Origin: Acidimicrobiia bacterium
GTDB taxonomy: Bacteria; Actinomycetota; Acidimicrobiia; Acidimicrobiales; SZUA-35
Direction of reading: 5' to 3'
DNA: 51,868 nt
Assembly (NCBI GenBank): GCA_029863385.1
Contig: JAOTVU010000014.1
Location: 1-51,868 of the forward strand
In this document: positions 37,726 to 46,463 of the stretch, in pieces
Numbering within the stretch: the first letter of the stretch is position 1
Layout of the letters: every line of letters starts with the position of its first letter
The notes under the pieces: generated by a model
What the model was told of the DNA's origin: nothing
Seen by the model: the letters and a program-made list of their open reading frames with translations, nothing else
The model's database searches: none
Position numbers and translations under genes: made by a program

Positions 37726-37792
37726 TAGAATTACCCACGGTCGTTCGTGGACCCATCCCGGGGAGAGGAAAGGGGTGCGCCCACGAACGGCC
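37726..37792 (+). ncRNA. Promoter plus strong stem-loop: candidate small RNA or leader
   Basis: A TAGAAT -10 box (37726-37731) would start RNA near 37738. Exactly there begins GGTCGTTCGTGG (37739-37750), which pairs over 12 bp (one G-T) with CCACGAACGGCC (37781-37792). The loop is purine-rich and holds a nested ACCC/GGGT pair, and TTCT follows. The downstream MoxR gene appears to have its own promoter at 37855, so this may be a separate short RNA. No known family was recognised. Confidence 0.3.
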
Positions 37793-37854
37793 TTCTGTCG
37801 TCTTGGGACGCTGAGCGCGCAAGCCGGGATTCATGCTCCGACGACCGCAACCAG

Positions 37855-37860
37855 TAGCCT
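37855..37860 (+). promoter_or_regulatory. Putative -10 box (TAGCCT), leaderless promoter of the MoxR gene
   Basis: TAGCCT ends 8 nt before GTG 37869. Confidence 0.4.
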
Positions 37861-37868
37861 TAACGGTT

Positions 37869-38807
37869 GTGAGCAATCGGAATACGGCAGCGTCGGACGT
37901 CATCATCGAACCCAAGTCCGTCGACGACGTGATGGCCGGTCTGGCCGACAACGACTACCTGGCCGATGAAGGTCTTGCCACCTCGATCTTCCTGTCCCTG
38001 AGTCTCGGCCGACCACTGTTCCTGGAGGGCGAGGCGGGGGTGGGTAAGACCGAGGTGGCCCGAGTCCTGTCCCGCTGGCTCAACGGCCGCCTGATCCGCC
38101 TGCAGTGCTATGAGGGCATCGATTCCGCCCAGGCCGTCTACGAATGGGACTACGCTCGCCAACTGCTCCACCTACGTACGGCCGAGGCAGCCTCCGAGAA
38201 CCTCGACGCGGCCCAGCTGGAGGCCGAGCTGTACGACGAACGATTCCTGATCCGTCGAGCGTTGCTGGAGGCGGTCGACGCGCCTCCCGGACCGCCGCCG
38301 ATACTCCTCATCGACGAGATCGACCGGGCCGATGACGAGTTCGAGGCGTTCCTTCTCGAGGCCCTGTCGGACTACAGCATCACGGTTCCCGAGCTCGGCA
38401 CCTTCACGGCGAAGCAGCCACCTCGGGTCGTGCTCACGTCGAACCGCACCCGTGATGTGCACGACGCCCTCAAACGTCGCTGCCTCTACCACTGGGTGGA
38501 GCATCCCGACTTCGATCGGGAGGTGGCGATCGTCAAGCTCCGGGCCCCCGGCGTCGCCGACTCCCTGGCCCGCCAGGTCGCAGCGGCCACCGAGGCCATG
38601 CGGGGCTTCGGCCTTTATAAGCCCCCCGGTGTGGCCGAAAGTATTGACTGGGCGCTGTCGCTGGCAGCCCTGGGACGAGAAACGATCGACGAATCATCGG
38701 TGATGGCAACGTTGGGAACCGTACTCAAATACCGCGAAGACCAGGACCGGGTGGCCAACCACGGCATCCCCGACCTCGTCCGCAACGCGCTGTTACGCAG
38801 CGGTTGA
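37869..38807 (+). CDS. MoxR-family AAA+ ATPase (CoxD-like)
   Basis: A 312-residue AAA+ protein: Walker A GEAGVGKTEVA near residue 57, Walker B ILLIDEIDRADDEFEAFLLE, sensor region VVLTSNRTRDVHDALKRRC. MoxR proteins act as chaperones for metal-centre insertion. Next to CoxE-like VWA proteins they are thought to mature the CO dehydrogenase cofactor. GTG 37869 was chosen because of the -10-like box 8 nt upstream. ATG 37833 in the same frame would add 12 residues. Confidence 0.88.
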   Translation: MSNRNTAASDVIIEPKSVDDVMAGLADNDYLADEGLATSIFLSLSLGRPLFLEGEAGVGKTEVARVLSRWLNGRLIRLQCYEGIDSAQAVYEWDYARQLLHLRTAEAASENLDAAQLEAELYDERFLIRRALLEAVDAPPGPPPILLIDEIDRADDEFEAFLLEALSDYSITVPELGTFTAKQPPRVVLTSNRTRDVHDALKRRCLYHWVEHPDFDREVAIVKLRAPGVADSLARQVAAATEAMRGFGLYKPPGVAESIDWALSLAALGRETIDESSVMATLGTVLKYREDQDRVANHGIPDLVRNALLRSG

Positions 38808-38808
38808 C

Positions 38809-39999
38809 GTGGAGCCGGTGGGAACCACCGACGAGGCGATCCTCCCCGTCGATCACGGCGAACGGTTGGCCGTCGGATTCTGTCGGGTGCTGCGTCGGGC
38901 CGGTTTGCGACTGCCCCCGTCGGCCACCATCAACTTTGTCGAGGCACTGGGCCTGGTTGGAGCCGAGACGCGGGATGCGCTGTATTGGGCCGGCCGCTCC
39001 ACGCTCATCCACCGACCGGAGGACATCGCGCTCTACGACCGGGTGTTCTCCGTGTACTGGCAGAAACAGATGGGGGAGACGGTCAGCTTCGAGGGCACAC
39101 CACAGCCGGTGGTGCTTGCGCTCGACCTGGGTGAGGACGATGAGCACGATGACGTGGGAGACGACGCTGACGACGGCGACAGCGAGATTCAGCCCGTGCG
39201 GTTCAGTCGCACCGAGATCCTGACCAACAAGGATTTCGCCGACTGCACCCAGGAGGAGCTCGACGAGTTGACCCGCCTGATGTCACGACTCGCGTTCACC
39301 ACCAGCCAGCGCAGAAGCCGGCGTCTGACTCCTGCCAAGGGCCGAGGCGATCGCCCCGATCTTCGGCGCACGGTGCGATGGGCGCTACGTCATCACGGAG
39401 AACCGATGCATCGGGCCTACCTGGAGAAGGCCACCCGGCCCCGGCGCCTGGTGCTGGTGCTCGATGTCTCCGGGTCGATGGAACCCTACGCCCGAGCGCT
39501 TATCCGTTTCGCCCACGCCGCCGTCGTGGCCCGTGGTCGGACCGAGGTCTTCGCCCTCGGCACGCGCCTCACCCGCCTCACCCGTCACCTCACCAGCCGG
39601 GATCCCGACATCGCGCTGCGAGCCGCCCTACCCGAGGTGAAGGACTGGGCGGGCGGCACCCGCCTCGGCGAGGGCATTCGGGAGTTCAACGACGAGTGGG
39701 CCATTCGCGGTATGGCCCGTGGCAGCATCGTTGTGATCCTCAGCGACGGGTGGGACCGGGGTGATCCGACACAGTTGGGGCAGGAGATGCAGCGGTTGCG
39801 TCGAGTGACCCGCGAGCTGATCTGGGTCAACCCTCTCAAGGCCACGCCTGGTTATGCGCCGCTGGCGGCGGGAATGGCGGCCGCCCTTCCCCATGTTGAC
39901 CGTTTCATAGAAGGCCACTCCTATGCCTCGCTCGAACAGCTGGCGATCATCCTGGCCGGCGTCGGCTCGGACCGGGTCACCGAACTGAGAGTCTCATGA
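38809..39999 (+). CDS. von Willebrand factor A domain protein (CoxE-like)
   Basis: A 396-residue protein. The C-terminal half is a VWA domain whose metal-binding MIDAS motif is LVLDVSGSMEPYARAL, and IVVILSDGWDRGDP follows. The N-terminal half is helical with an acidic stretch (GEDDEHDDVGDDADDGDSE). CoxE-like proteins work with MoxR ATPases in cofactor maturation. The gene starts GTG 38809, one base after the MoxR stop, and overlaps the next gene by 4 nt. Confidence 0.88.
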   Translation: MEPVGTTDEAILPVDHGERLAVGFCRVLRRAGLRLPPSATINFVEALGLVGAETRDALYWAGRSTLIHRPEDIALYDRVFSVYWQKQMGETVSFEGTPQPVVLALDLGEDDEHDDVGDDADDGDSEIQPVRFSRTEILTNKDFADCTQEELDELTRLMSRLAFTTSQRRSRRLTPAKGRGDRPDLRRTVRWALRHHGEPMHRAYLEKATRPRRLVLVLDVSGSMEPYARALIRFAHAAVVARGRTEVFALGTRLTRLTRHLTSRDPDIALRAALPEVKDWAGGTRLGEGIREFNDEWAIRGMARGSIVVILSDGWDRGDPTQLGQEMQRLRRVTRELIWVNPLKATPGYAPLAAGMAAALPHVDRFIEGHSYASLEQLAIILAGVGSDRVTELRVS

Positions 40000-40931
40000 A
40001 CACGCCGCCACCGCTGGAACCACCCACCGGACCGCCGACGTCGGTGGCCGTGCCCGCTCCACCGCCCTGGTCGCAGCCGTCACCGTCCTCGGACCCGACC
40101 AACCCGCCGATGCCGCCGTTTCAGCAGGCGCCTCCTCCGGGAGCGCCGGCTCCGACCGGTCGACCGGCTCGCTACCGCCCTCAACGCCCCTGGTGGGGGT
40201 TCGGCGATGTCCTGCTCGGCGTGCCGTTCTTCCTGGCTCTTTCGATCGTCGGATTTGTCGTGGGGCTGGCGCTCACCGGCGTCGACGGGTTGCTCGACAT
40301 GGCCGACTCGGGCGACATGTCGGCCCTCCCGCTCGGCATTCTCGCCTTCTCCCTGCTGTTCCAGCAGCTGGGGCAGGGTCTCTGGCCGATCATCGTCTCG
40401 CGGTGGAAGGGCCTGGGCCCGGCCGCTGATTGGCGTATCGCGGCCAAACCCCGAGATCTTGGCATCGGTGTCGGCATCGCCGCCCTCGGCCTGGTGGGGG
40501 CCGGCGTGGCGGGCATTGTGACGACCAGGCTGGTCGGCCTGACCGACGAGGCCGCCGCCGACAACACCCAGTTCCTGCGGGAGGCATCGGGTACCCCGTG
40601 GCTTGCCGCGATCCTGTTCGCGGCGGTGATCGGGGCGCCGATCACCGAGGAGTTGTTCTTCCGTGGCCTCACCCTCCGGGCGGTCGAGAAACGTTTGGGA
40701 TCGACGTGGGCCGTCGTGCTGTCGGCTGTGATCTTCACCCTCCCCCACTTCACGTCGCCCGACTTGCGGGGCACGGCTGTACTGTTCTCGTCGATCTTCG
40801 TCGTCGGCCTGATCCTCGGCGCGATTACCGTGAAAACCGAACGGATCGCCGCCGCCATCGTGGCCCACATGATCTTCAACGGCGTCGGCGCCGCGGCCGC
40901 TCTCGGCTGGTTCGACCAGTTCGGCGTGTAG
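39996..40931 (+). CDS. CPBP-family intramembrane metalloprotease with proline-rich N-terminus
   Basis: A 311-residue membrane protein. Residues 1-60 are a proline-rich cytosolic tail. Several helices follow, with the CPBP (Abi) motifs: APITEELFFRGLTL, then LPHFTSPDL and IVAHMIFNG, which supply Glu and His metal ligands. It is coupled to the VWA gene by ATGA, so it belongs to the same transcript; a role with the cox accessory genes is possible but unproven. The 163-nt gap after it shows nothing clear. Confidence 0.85.
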   Translation: MNTPPPLEPPTGPPTSVAVPAPPPWSQPSPSSDPTNPPMPPFQQAPPPGAPAPTGRPARYRPQRPWWGFGDVLLGVPFFLALSIVGFVVGLALTGVDGLLDMADSGDMSALPLGILAFSLLFQQLGQGLWPIIVSRWKGLGPAADWRIAAKPRDLGIGVGIAALGLVGAGVAGIVTTRLVGLTDEAAADNTQFLREASGTPWLAAILFAAVIGAPITEELFFRGLTLRAVEKRLGSTWAVVLSAVIFTLPHFTSPDLRGTAVLFSSIFVVGLILGAITVKTERIAAAIVAHMIFNGVGAAAALGWFDQFGV

Positions 40932-41094
40932 TTCCGCCCTCAGCGCGGTGGGTTTCGCCGTCGATTACCGTGTACGGACGGCTCGGCGCCGCGTGCCCAG
41001 TAGTCGAACCCACGTTGTGGACAACCGTGTCAAATGCCCGTTTCCTGAAGCCACTGGGTGAATCCGAGCGGCCGCTGACCGATGGGAGGTAGCC

Positions 41095-42087
41095 ATGAGC
41101 ACGAGTCCCGGCCCCGGTGATGCAGCCAACGATGAGCCCGTCGGTGTGCGGGGAATCGCTTCGGCGCGAGGTTTGGTCATCCTTCGAAGCCAGATGACGT
41201 TGGCCACCGTACTCATCGTGGCCACACTCGGATCGACCGCAACATGGCTTCTCGGCGACAACCGCCAGGAGTTCTTGGCCACCGGCATCTATTTCGTGCT
41301 CATTCCCGGTCTCCTCGCAGCCCTCGTCTCGCTCATTCCCCTTTCCCGAAATCAGACTGGGATGGGGCTGTTCCGAGGTACGACGATCGGCATTCTGGCC
41401 AGTGCGATCGTGTTGAGGGAGGGCTTCATCTGTGTCCTGATCGCCCTTCCCCTGGTCCTTCCCATCGCCGGACTTGCGGTCTACTCCGTGCGTTCGATCC
41501 GGCGAGGGCGCCAGCTGATGATCCCGTTGCTTCTGATCGGTTTGTCCGGTGAGGGCATCGTCTTCCATCCGCCGACGCACATCGACGTGACACGGGAGCG
41601 GACGGTCGAAGCCTCGTGGTCGCAGGTCGACGAGATCTTCCAACGGCCGGCCTCCCTGCCGACGGTCGAACCACTGCTCCTGCGGGCTGGATTTCCCACA
41701 CCGATCGCGGTCGATGGCGACACCTCCCGAGTCGGTGATCGGACGATCGTGCGGTTCGACGGCGGCGGTCGACTCGAACTGGTGTTGGTCGAGCGAAACC
41801 AACGAAGCCTGACCTGGGAGGTTGTCAACGACACCACACCGATAGCCGGATGGCTGGCCCTCCGCCTGGTGACGGTGGAGTGGGATGATGCGGAGTGGGA
41901 TGATGCGTCCGATCGGCGGGCCGACTCCACCGAGTTGAGGGTGGCGATCAGGTTCGAACGGATTCTCGCTCCGGCCTTCTACTTCGATCCGATCGAGAGG
42001 TGGGGTGTCGGCGAGATGGGCGACGTGATACTCGACATGATGACCCGAAGCCTCGACGTCCCACCGGCCCATGGCGATTCCCCGTGA
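41095..42087 (+). CDS. Membrane protein with soluble C-terminal domain, unknown function
   Basis: A 330-residue protein with about four hydrophobic helices in residues 30-150 and a soluble C-terminal half (EASWSQVDEIFQRPASLPTV) that resembles a SRPBCC-type ligand-binding fold only loosely. GGGAGG precedes ATG 41095. A perfect 15-nt tandem duplication at 41878-41907 encodes EWDDAEWDDA. The gene overlaps the next by 17 nt. Function not recognised. Confidence 0.65.
   Translation: MSTSPGPGDAANDEPVGVRGIASARGLVILRSQMTLATVLIVATLGSTATWLLGDNRQEFLATGIYFVLIPGLLAALVSLIPLSRNQTGMGLFRGTTIGILASAIVLREGFICVLIALPLVLPIAGLAVYSVRSIRRGRQLMIPLLLIGLSGEGIVFHPPTHIDVTRERTVEASWSQVDEIFQRPASLPTVEPLLLRAGFPTPIAVDGDTSRVGDRTIVRFDGGGRLELVLVERNQRSLTWEVVNDTTPIAGWLALRLVTVEWDDAEWDDASDRRADSTELRVAIRFERILAPAFYFDPIERWGVGEMGDVILDMMTRSLDVPPAHGDSP
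41878..41907 (+). repeat. Perfect 15-nt tandem duplication inside a gene
   Basis: GAGTGGGATGATGCG occurs twice back to back and adds five residues in frame (EWDDA twice). Confidence 0.8.
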
Positions 42088-43387
42088 CGCGGCGCCGGTC
42101 CTGGTGGCGCTCGCCGCCGCCCTGGTGCCGGCCGTCTCCGCCTGGGCGTTGTGGCTTTGGCGCTGGCCCGATCGTGGCTTGCGCGGCGGGATCGCGCTGG
42201 CCGCGCTGTGGAACGCCACCTGGTTGCTGCCGGCGAACCTGCTGGCCGTCCAAAACGGGTTCTGGCACTACAACGTCGATGCGCCACGTCTTCTCGCATT
42301 GCCGATGCCATTGTGGTTCGGGTGGGTGGTGCTGTGGGGTGTCGTTGCTCCGCTGCTGCCACTTCGCCCAGCGGTGGTCGTCGGCCTCGTTTTCCTCGTC
42401 GACCTGGTCTACATGCCGCTTCTCGAGCCGGTCGTCGAGCTGGGGCCGCAATGGTGGCTGGCCGACCTGGTCATGGTCGGCGTGGTCGCCATACCCGGAC
42501 TCTTCCTCGCCCGGTCGACCGCCAGCCGTACGTCATTGACGACGAAGGTGGTCCTTCAGGTCCTCTTGTTCGGGTGCCTCCTGGTGTGGGTGATCCCCGC
42601 CGTCGCCGCCGACCTTGCCGGTTCGGACCTCCGACCGTGGCCGCCTCCCACGACATGGGGTGCGGTCACGGTTGCCCTTGGCCTTGTCGCGCTTCCGGGT
42701 CTCACTGCGGTCGACGAGTTCCGGCTGGCCGGTGGAACGCCATGGCCGTGGGACGGCACAGCAAGGCTGGTTGGCTCCGGGCCCTACCGCTATGTCCGCT
42801 CTCCCATGCAGCTCTCCGGAATCGGGGTGCTCGTGATCATGGCGATCATCCATCGGTTGCCCATCGTCCTGATTGCTGCCGTCGTGTCGTCGTTGTACGG
42901 CCGACTGTTCTGTCGGCTGGAGGAGGCCGAGTTGGCGAGGCGATTCGGCACGGAGTGGCTGAGTCGGCAGGCCGAAATCCGTCGCCGGCTCCCGTCGTGG
43001 CGGCCCTCCAGAACCGGTGAAACGGCGGTGGTGTGGATCGATCTGGGCTGCCAGATCTGCAGACCGGTGGCCGACTTCCTCCTGGAGCGCGATCCGACCG
43101 AACTCACCGTGCGAGATGCCGCCGAACACCCGAAGCCGCTGAGCCGGGCTCGCTACGAGCGGGCCGACGGCTCGGTGTTCGACGGCGTTGCGGCAATCGG
43201 TATGACGCTGGAGCACCTTCATCTCGGCTGGGCGATGGTCGGATGGTTGCTGCGGCTCCCCGTTCTCCGATCGTTCTGGCAACTGATCGGTGACGCAGTC
43301 GGTTTCGGACAGCGGCCCGTCACCGGATCAACCCCCGCACCTCCCGGCACGGTCGGCGCCCCGCCGGATAGTACCGTTGGCGGCTGA
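42071..43387 (+). CDS. Membrane protein: isoprenylcysteine-methyltransferase-like domain fused to a DCC1-like thiol domain
   Basis: A 438-residue protein. The first ~200 residues form about seven membrane helices (lycopene-cyclase-like in feel, unassigned). Residues about 225-315 resemble the ICMT/PEMT membrane methyltransferase family (GSGPYRYVRSPMQLSGIGVL). The C-terminal ~110 residues match DUF393/DCC1-like thiol-disulfide proteins (VWIDLGCQICRPVADFLLER, DGVAAIGMTLEHL) with CxxC. This three-part fusion is unusual. It overlaps the gene before and shares one base with the gene after. Confidence 0.68.
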   Translation: MAIPRDAAPVLVALAAALVPAVSAWALWLWRWPDRGLRGGIALAALWNATWLLPANLLAVQNGFWHYNVDAPRLLALPMPLWFGWVVLWGVVAPLLPLRPAVVVGLVFLVDLVYMPLLEPVVELGPQWWLADLVMVGVVAIPGLFLARSTASRTSLTTKVVLQVLLFGCLLVWVIPAVAADLAGSDLRPWPPPTTWGAVTVALGLVALPGLTAVDEFRLAGGTPWPWDGTARLVGSGPYRYVRSPMQLSGIGVLVIMAIIHRLPIVLIAAVVSSLYGRLFCRLEEAELARRFGTEWLSRQAEIRRRLPSWRPSRTGETAVVWIDLGCQICRPVADFLLERDPTELTVRDAAEHPKPLSRARYERADGSVFDGVAAIGMTLEHLHLGWAMVGWLLRLPVLRSFWQLIGDAVGFGQRPVTGSTPAPPGTVGAPPDSTVGG

Positions 43388-43713
43388 TGACCACATCAAC
43401 CGGGGTCCTGCGGGCCGATATCGCCCCGACCATGGCCAAACTCAACCACGTGGTGAAGGCCGCCCTCGTTGCGTCGTTTGCCGTCGCCATCATCGTGCCG
43501 CCCGAAGCGGTGGCCGGCAAGGCCATGGACTTTCGGGCTCCGCTGTTTCTCGCCCCGGCCGTGAGACGGGTCGGTGGTGCCGGTGGTCTGGCATTGACCT
43601 ACAGCGACACCGTCGGCGATCTGCTGCTGTCGAGTACCGGGGGTCTCGTCGGTTCCGTCCTCGGCGTGCTCTACCTCGGGCCCAGCGCGGGTCGCGTCAG
43701 CGGCGGCGTCTAG
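43387..43713 (+). CDS. Small membrane protein, unknown function
   Basis: A 108-residue protein with two or three hydrophobic stretches (HVVKAALVASFAVAIIVPPE and a Gly/Leu-rich end). The ATG at 43387 shares its A with the upstream stop (TGATG), so it is likely co-translated. No family recognised. It ends 4 nt into the convergent VOC gene. Confidence 0.55.
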   Translation: MTTSTGVLRADIAPTMAKLNHVVKAALVASFAVAIIVPPEAVAGKAMDFRAPLFLAPAVRRVGGAGGLALTYSDTVGDLLLSSTGGLVGSVLGVLYLGPSAGRVSGGV

Positions 43714-44045
43714 CCTTCGAGGCGCTGGGCGATCCGCAGACGGTTACCGTCGGGGTCCGTCAGCTGGATCTCCCGGCCCCACGGCTGCTCGTGGACGTCG
43801 ACGCCGAACTCAGCGGCGATCTCGTCGACATCGTCGACCCAGTAGTAGACCAGCGTGCCCGGTCGAGCGTCGCCGGCGTGCTCGGAGAGGTGCAGGCTGT
43901 TGCCGTTCCGCTCCAGAAAGAGGTAGAGCGGGAGATCGGGGGCGAAGCGATGTTCGCCGACAACCTCGAATCCCAGCCGGGCATACCACTGAGCGGTTGC
44001 GTGGCCGTCCATCACCCGGAAGATTGGAATCAGCTGTTCGGCCAT
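43710..44045 (-). CDS. VOC/glyoxalase-bleomycin resistance family protein
   Basis: A 111-residue single-domain VOC protein: LIPIFRVMDGHATAQWYARL at the start, LHLSEHAGDARPG in the middle, and IQLTDPDGNRLRI at the end. VOC proteins bind metals and catalyse varied reactions or bind drugs. The FLERNGNSLHLSEH segment resembles bleomycin-resistance-like members. A TAGGAT box (44052-44057) lies 6 nt before the ATG. Substrate unknown. Confidence 0.85.
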   Translation of the reverse strand: MAEQLIPIFRVMDGHATAQWYARLGFEVVGEHRFAPDLPLYLFLERNGNSLHLSEHAGDARPGTLVYYWVDDVDEIAAEFGVDVHEQPWGREIQLTDPDGNRLRIAQRLEG

Positions 44046-44051
44046 CCCCGC

Positions 44052-44057
44052 ATCCTA
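44052..44057 (-). promoter_or_regulatory. Putative -10 box (TAGGAT) for the VOC gene
   Basis: TAGGAT on the minus strand ends 6 nt before the ATG at 44045. Confidence 0.4.
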
Positions 44058-44089
44058 GACTTCACCGCTCCAGTTGACGCTGCGCTCAC

Positions 44090-44095
44090 TACCCT
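44090..44095 (+). promoter_or_regulatory. Putative -10 box (TACCCT) for the LmbE-like gene
   Basis: TACCCT ends 7 nt before ATG 44103, in the 57-nt divergent gap shared with the VOC gene. Confidence 0.4.
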
Positions 44096-44102
44096 TTCCG
44101 GT

Positions 44103-44819
44103 ATGACAGAGACTGCGCTGGAGCCCGTACCTGAAGACTGGAGTCGAGGTCTGGCTGTCGTGGCCCACCCGGACGACATGGAGTACGGCGCTGCGTCCGC
44201 CGTCGCCCGCTGGACCCGTCAGGGCAAGGAGATCGCCTACCTGCTCGTCACCCACGGCGAGGCCGGGATCGACTCGATGAGTCCCGAGGAATCGGTGGCG
44301 GCTCGGGCCGGGGAACAGGAGGCGTCGTGCCGGATCGTCGGCGTCGACCGGCTCGAATACCTGAACTACCCCGACGGCCTCGTTGTCGCCGACCTCGACC
44401 TTCGCCGCAGCCTGGCCGGTGCCTTGCGCCGGCATCGGCCGGAGGTGGTCATCGGTATCAACTTCCGGGAATCCTGGGGCGGACCGTCGTGGAATCACGC
44501 CGACCATCGAGCCGTCGGTGTCGCACTGCTGGACGCCGTTCGGGACGCCGCCAACCGATGGATCTTCCCCGAACTGGGCGAACCGTGGTCGGGGGTTCGT
44601 TTTGCCCTGTTCTCCCACAGCCTCGACACCACCCACGGCGTTGACGTGACCGACACGCTCGACGCGGGGATCGAGTCGCTTCGATGCCACAAGGCCTATC
44701 TCGACAACCTCGGGGCCGACGCCCCGGACCCCGACGAGATGTTGAGGAGTACCGCCGCCGCCGCCGGTCCACGACTCGGCGTCGGCTATGCCGTGCCGTT
44801 CGAGCTGTTTGCCTTCTGA
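44103..44819 (+). CDS. LmbE/PIG-L family deacetylase
   Basis: A 238-residue protein. LAVVAHPDDMEYGAASAVAR carries the zinc-binding HPDD motif and WNHADHRAVGVALLDAV the third ligand region. In actinobacteria this family includes MshB and Mca (mycothiol synthesis and conjugate cleavage) and other N-acetylglucosamine deacetylases. Which of these applies cannot be told. It converges with the lactone-oxidase-like gene, overlapping by 34 nt. Confidence 0.88.
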   Translation: MTETALEPVPEDWSRGLAVVAHPDDMEYGAASAVARWTRQGKEIAYLLVTHGEAGIDSMSPEESVAARAGEQEASCRIVGVDRLEYLNYPDGLVVADLDLRRSLAGALRRHRPEVVIGINFRESWGGPSWNHADHRAVGVALLDAVRDAANRWIFPELGEPWSGVRFALFSHSLDTTHGVDVTDTLDAGIESLRCHKAYLDNLGADAPDPDEMLRSTAAAAGPRLGVGYAVPFELFAF

Positions 44820-46309
44820 CCCTCGGCGCCGAGTGAGCTGACCGGGGCGAACAGCCGCTCGACGAAGGGATTGACGAAAATCCCGTTCGGGTCGGCTTCG
44901 GCCTGCAGCCGCCGGAACCTCCTGAACCGCTCGCCGTGCATGCGGGCGACGTCGTTGACGTCGAATGACTCGCACCACTTGCCGAGGTGAACACGGGCCT
45001 CGTTACCCCGAGCCCAGTCCTCGACGGCGGCGAAGTACCGGCCGACCGCGCCCGACTGATTGCAGCACAGGCACAGCCAGGCGGTCTCGCGGTCGACGCC
45101 GGCGCCCAACAGGGTCGTGTCGTGGCCCGCCGGGCTGAAGCGCACCTCGATCAGCAGGAACGGAAGCCTCCGACCGCTGCGGAATCGTCCGCTCCGGTAG
45201 AGGGCCTCATAGAGGTCGATCAGCTCCCGTAGACGGTCCCACACCTGCTCGCGGGGAACGGCCAGCTCCAGTTCCTGATGCAGGTGATATTGGGTCCGGT
45301 TGAACGCCTCATGGGCCCGGTGGACCAAAGCGATCGGAGTCTGCAGCCGCATCGCCACCGGTGCGGTCCACGGGAGGACGCCGAGATGGGCGGCGGCGTC
45401 GCCGACCACGGCTGCGGCCACGACGGCCTTCGCCTCGTTGAGGGCTTCCCGAATCCGCCCGCCGAAGGTCGGGGGGTTGTCGGTGCGGTCCCAGGTGTGC
45501 GCATGCACCTTGTCGGTGAAGGGGTAGGCGTAGAAGCTGACGTGGTCGTTCTCCTCCATGAGCCGGTCGAGGTTCGTGCGGGTCCAGTCGAGTGATCGGA
45601 CGTCGGTCGACTGCACGAGGTTGAAGGCGTCGACGCACTGGACCGTCACCTCGGTGATGATGCCGACTGCGCCGAGTCCGCCGACCGCCGCTCCGAACAG
45701 GTCGTCGTCGGGAGCGAGAACGTGGACGGTGCCGGTGCCGTCCACGAGACGGAGCCCGACCACCTGGTCACTGAAATGGGCCGGATCCCGCCCGGTGCCG
45801 TGCACATCGGTGGCGAGAATGCCGCCGATGCTCTGCGCATCGTGGGAGGCGAGCGACCGGAGGGCCAGGCCACGATCCCAGAGCGCACCGGTCAGATCCC
45901 GCAACCGGGTCCCGGCCCGGACGGTGGCCCGACGGGTGCTCAGGTCGACGGCGACGATGCCACAGAGTCGGTCGAGCGACACGGTCAGACCGTCGCAGGC
46001 GAGGGCGTCGTTGAACGAGTGGCCGGAGCCGACGACCCGCACCGAGCGGGCCGAGCGGATCAGTTCGACCAGCTCCTCCTCGCTCTCCGGTTCGGCCCAG
46101 TCGACCCGATGGCGGCGGTCGCCCGACCAGTTCCGGTAGACGTCGCCGTGGCGGCCCCCCTCCAGGAGAAGCGGCTTTCGGCGCAGACCGGTGAGGTACA
46201 GAAGCGAGTTCGCAACCGAGCGGGCGCCCGATACGAGAAACGACGGATAGTGGATGAGGTCGACCGAACGGCGTGTCCGTTCGGTCGTCTTGTTCGCGGT
46301 TCCCAGCAT
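44786..46309 (-). CDS. FAD-linked oxidase of the aldonolactone oxidase family
   Basis: A 507-residue flavoprotein. The FAD (PCMH) domain shows VRVVGSGHSFNDALACDGLT and SIGGILATDVHGTGRDP. The C-terminal part matches D-arabinono-1,4-lactone/L-gulonolactone oxidases (HLGKWCESFD, DPNGIFVNPFVERL). Members oxidise sugar lactones or alditols with oxygen. The N-terminus has a hydrophobic stretch (PSFLVSGARSVANSLLYLTG) that may associate with membrane. The start at 46309 has AAGG very close, so it is not certain. Confidence 0.82.
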   Translation of the reverse strand: MLGTANKTTERTRRSVDLIHYPSFLVSGARSVANSLLYLTGLRRKPLLLEGGRHGDVYRNWSGDRRHRVDWAEPESEEELVELIRSARSVRVVGSGHSFNDALACDGLTVSLDRLCGIVAVDLSTRRATVRAGTRLRDLTGALWDRGLALRSLASHDAQSIGGILATDVHGTGRDPAHFSDQVVGLRLVDGTGTVHVLAPDDDLFGAAVGGLGAVGIITEVTVQCVDAFNLVQSTDVRSLDWTRTNLDRLMEENDHVSFYAYPFTDKVHAHTWDRTDNPPTFGGRIREALNEAKAVVAAAVVGDAAAHLGVLPWTAPVAMRLQTPIALVHRAHEAFNRTQYHLHQELELAVPREQVWDRLRELIDLYEALYRSGRFRSGRRLPFLLIEVRFSPAGHDTTLLGAGVDRETAWLCLCCNQSGAVGRYFAAVEDWARGNEARVHLGKWCESFDVNDVARMHGERFRRFRRLQAEADPNGIFVNPFVERLFAPVSSLGAEGQKANSSNGTA

Positions 46310-46448
46310 GCCTTACAGACGTCGTAGCCAACCGGTCAGATACTTCTCTCGTCTTCATCGTATTCCGTCGACTGCGGCGGGTCGCAGCGATCTGGGCTGC
46401 GTCGCAGTGACGCGGCAATGCGAATGGCCGCCGCGCCGCCCCGCCAGC

Positions 46449-46454
46449 TACCGT
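46449..46454 (+). promoter_or_regulatory. Putative -10 box (TACCGT)
   Basis: TACCGT ends 9 nt before ATG 46464 of the enoyl-CoA hydratase-like gene. Confidence 0.3.
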
Positions 46455-46463
46455 CGGGTCCTG

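Noticed and set aside
37775-37969. Small GTG-started frame with a purine-rich tract upstream, before the MoxR gene
   Set aside because: It is arginine-rich, runs out of frame into the MoxR gene, and the purine tract is better explained as the loop of a hairpin.
43290-44102. Long N-terminal extension of the LmbE-like frame
   Set aside because: It runs antisense through the VOC gene and in another frame through upstream genes; the deacetylase family starts at 44103.
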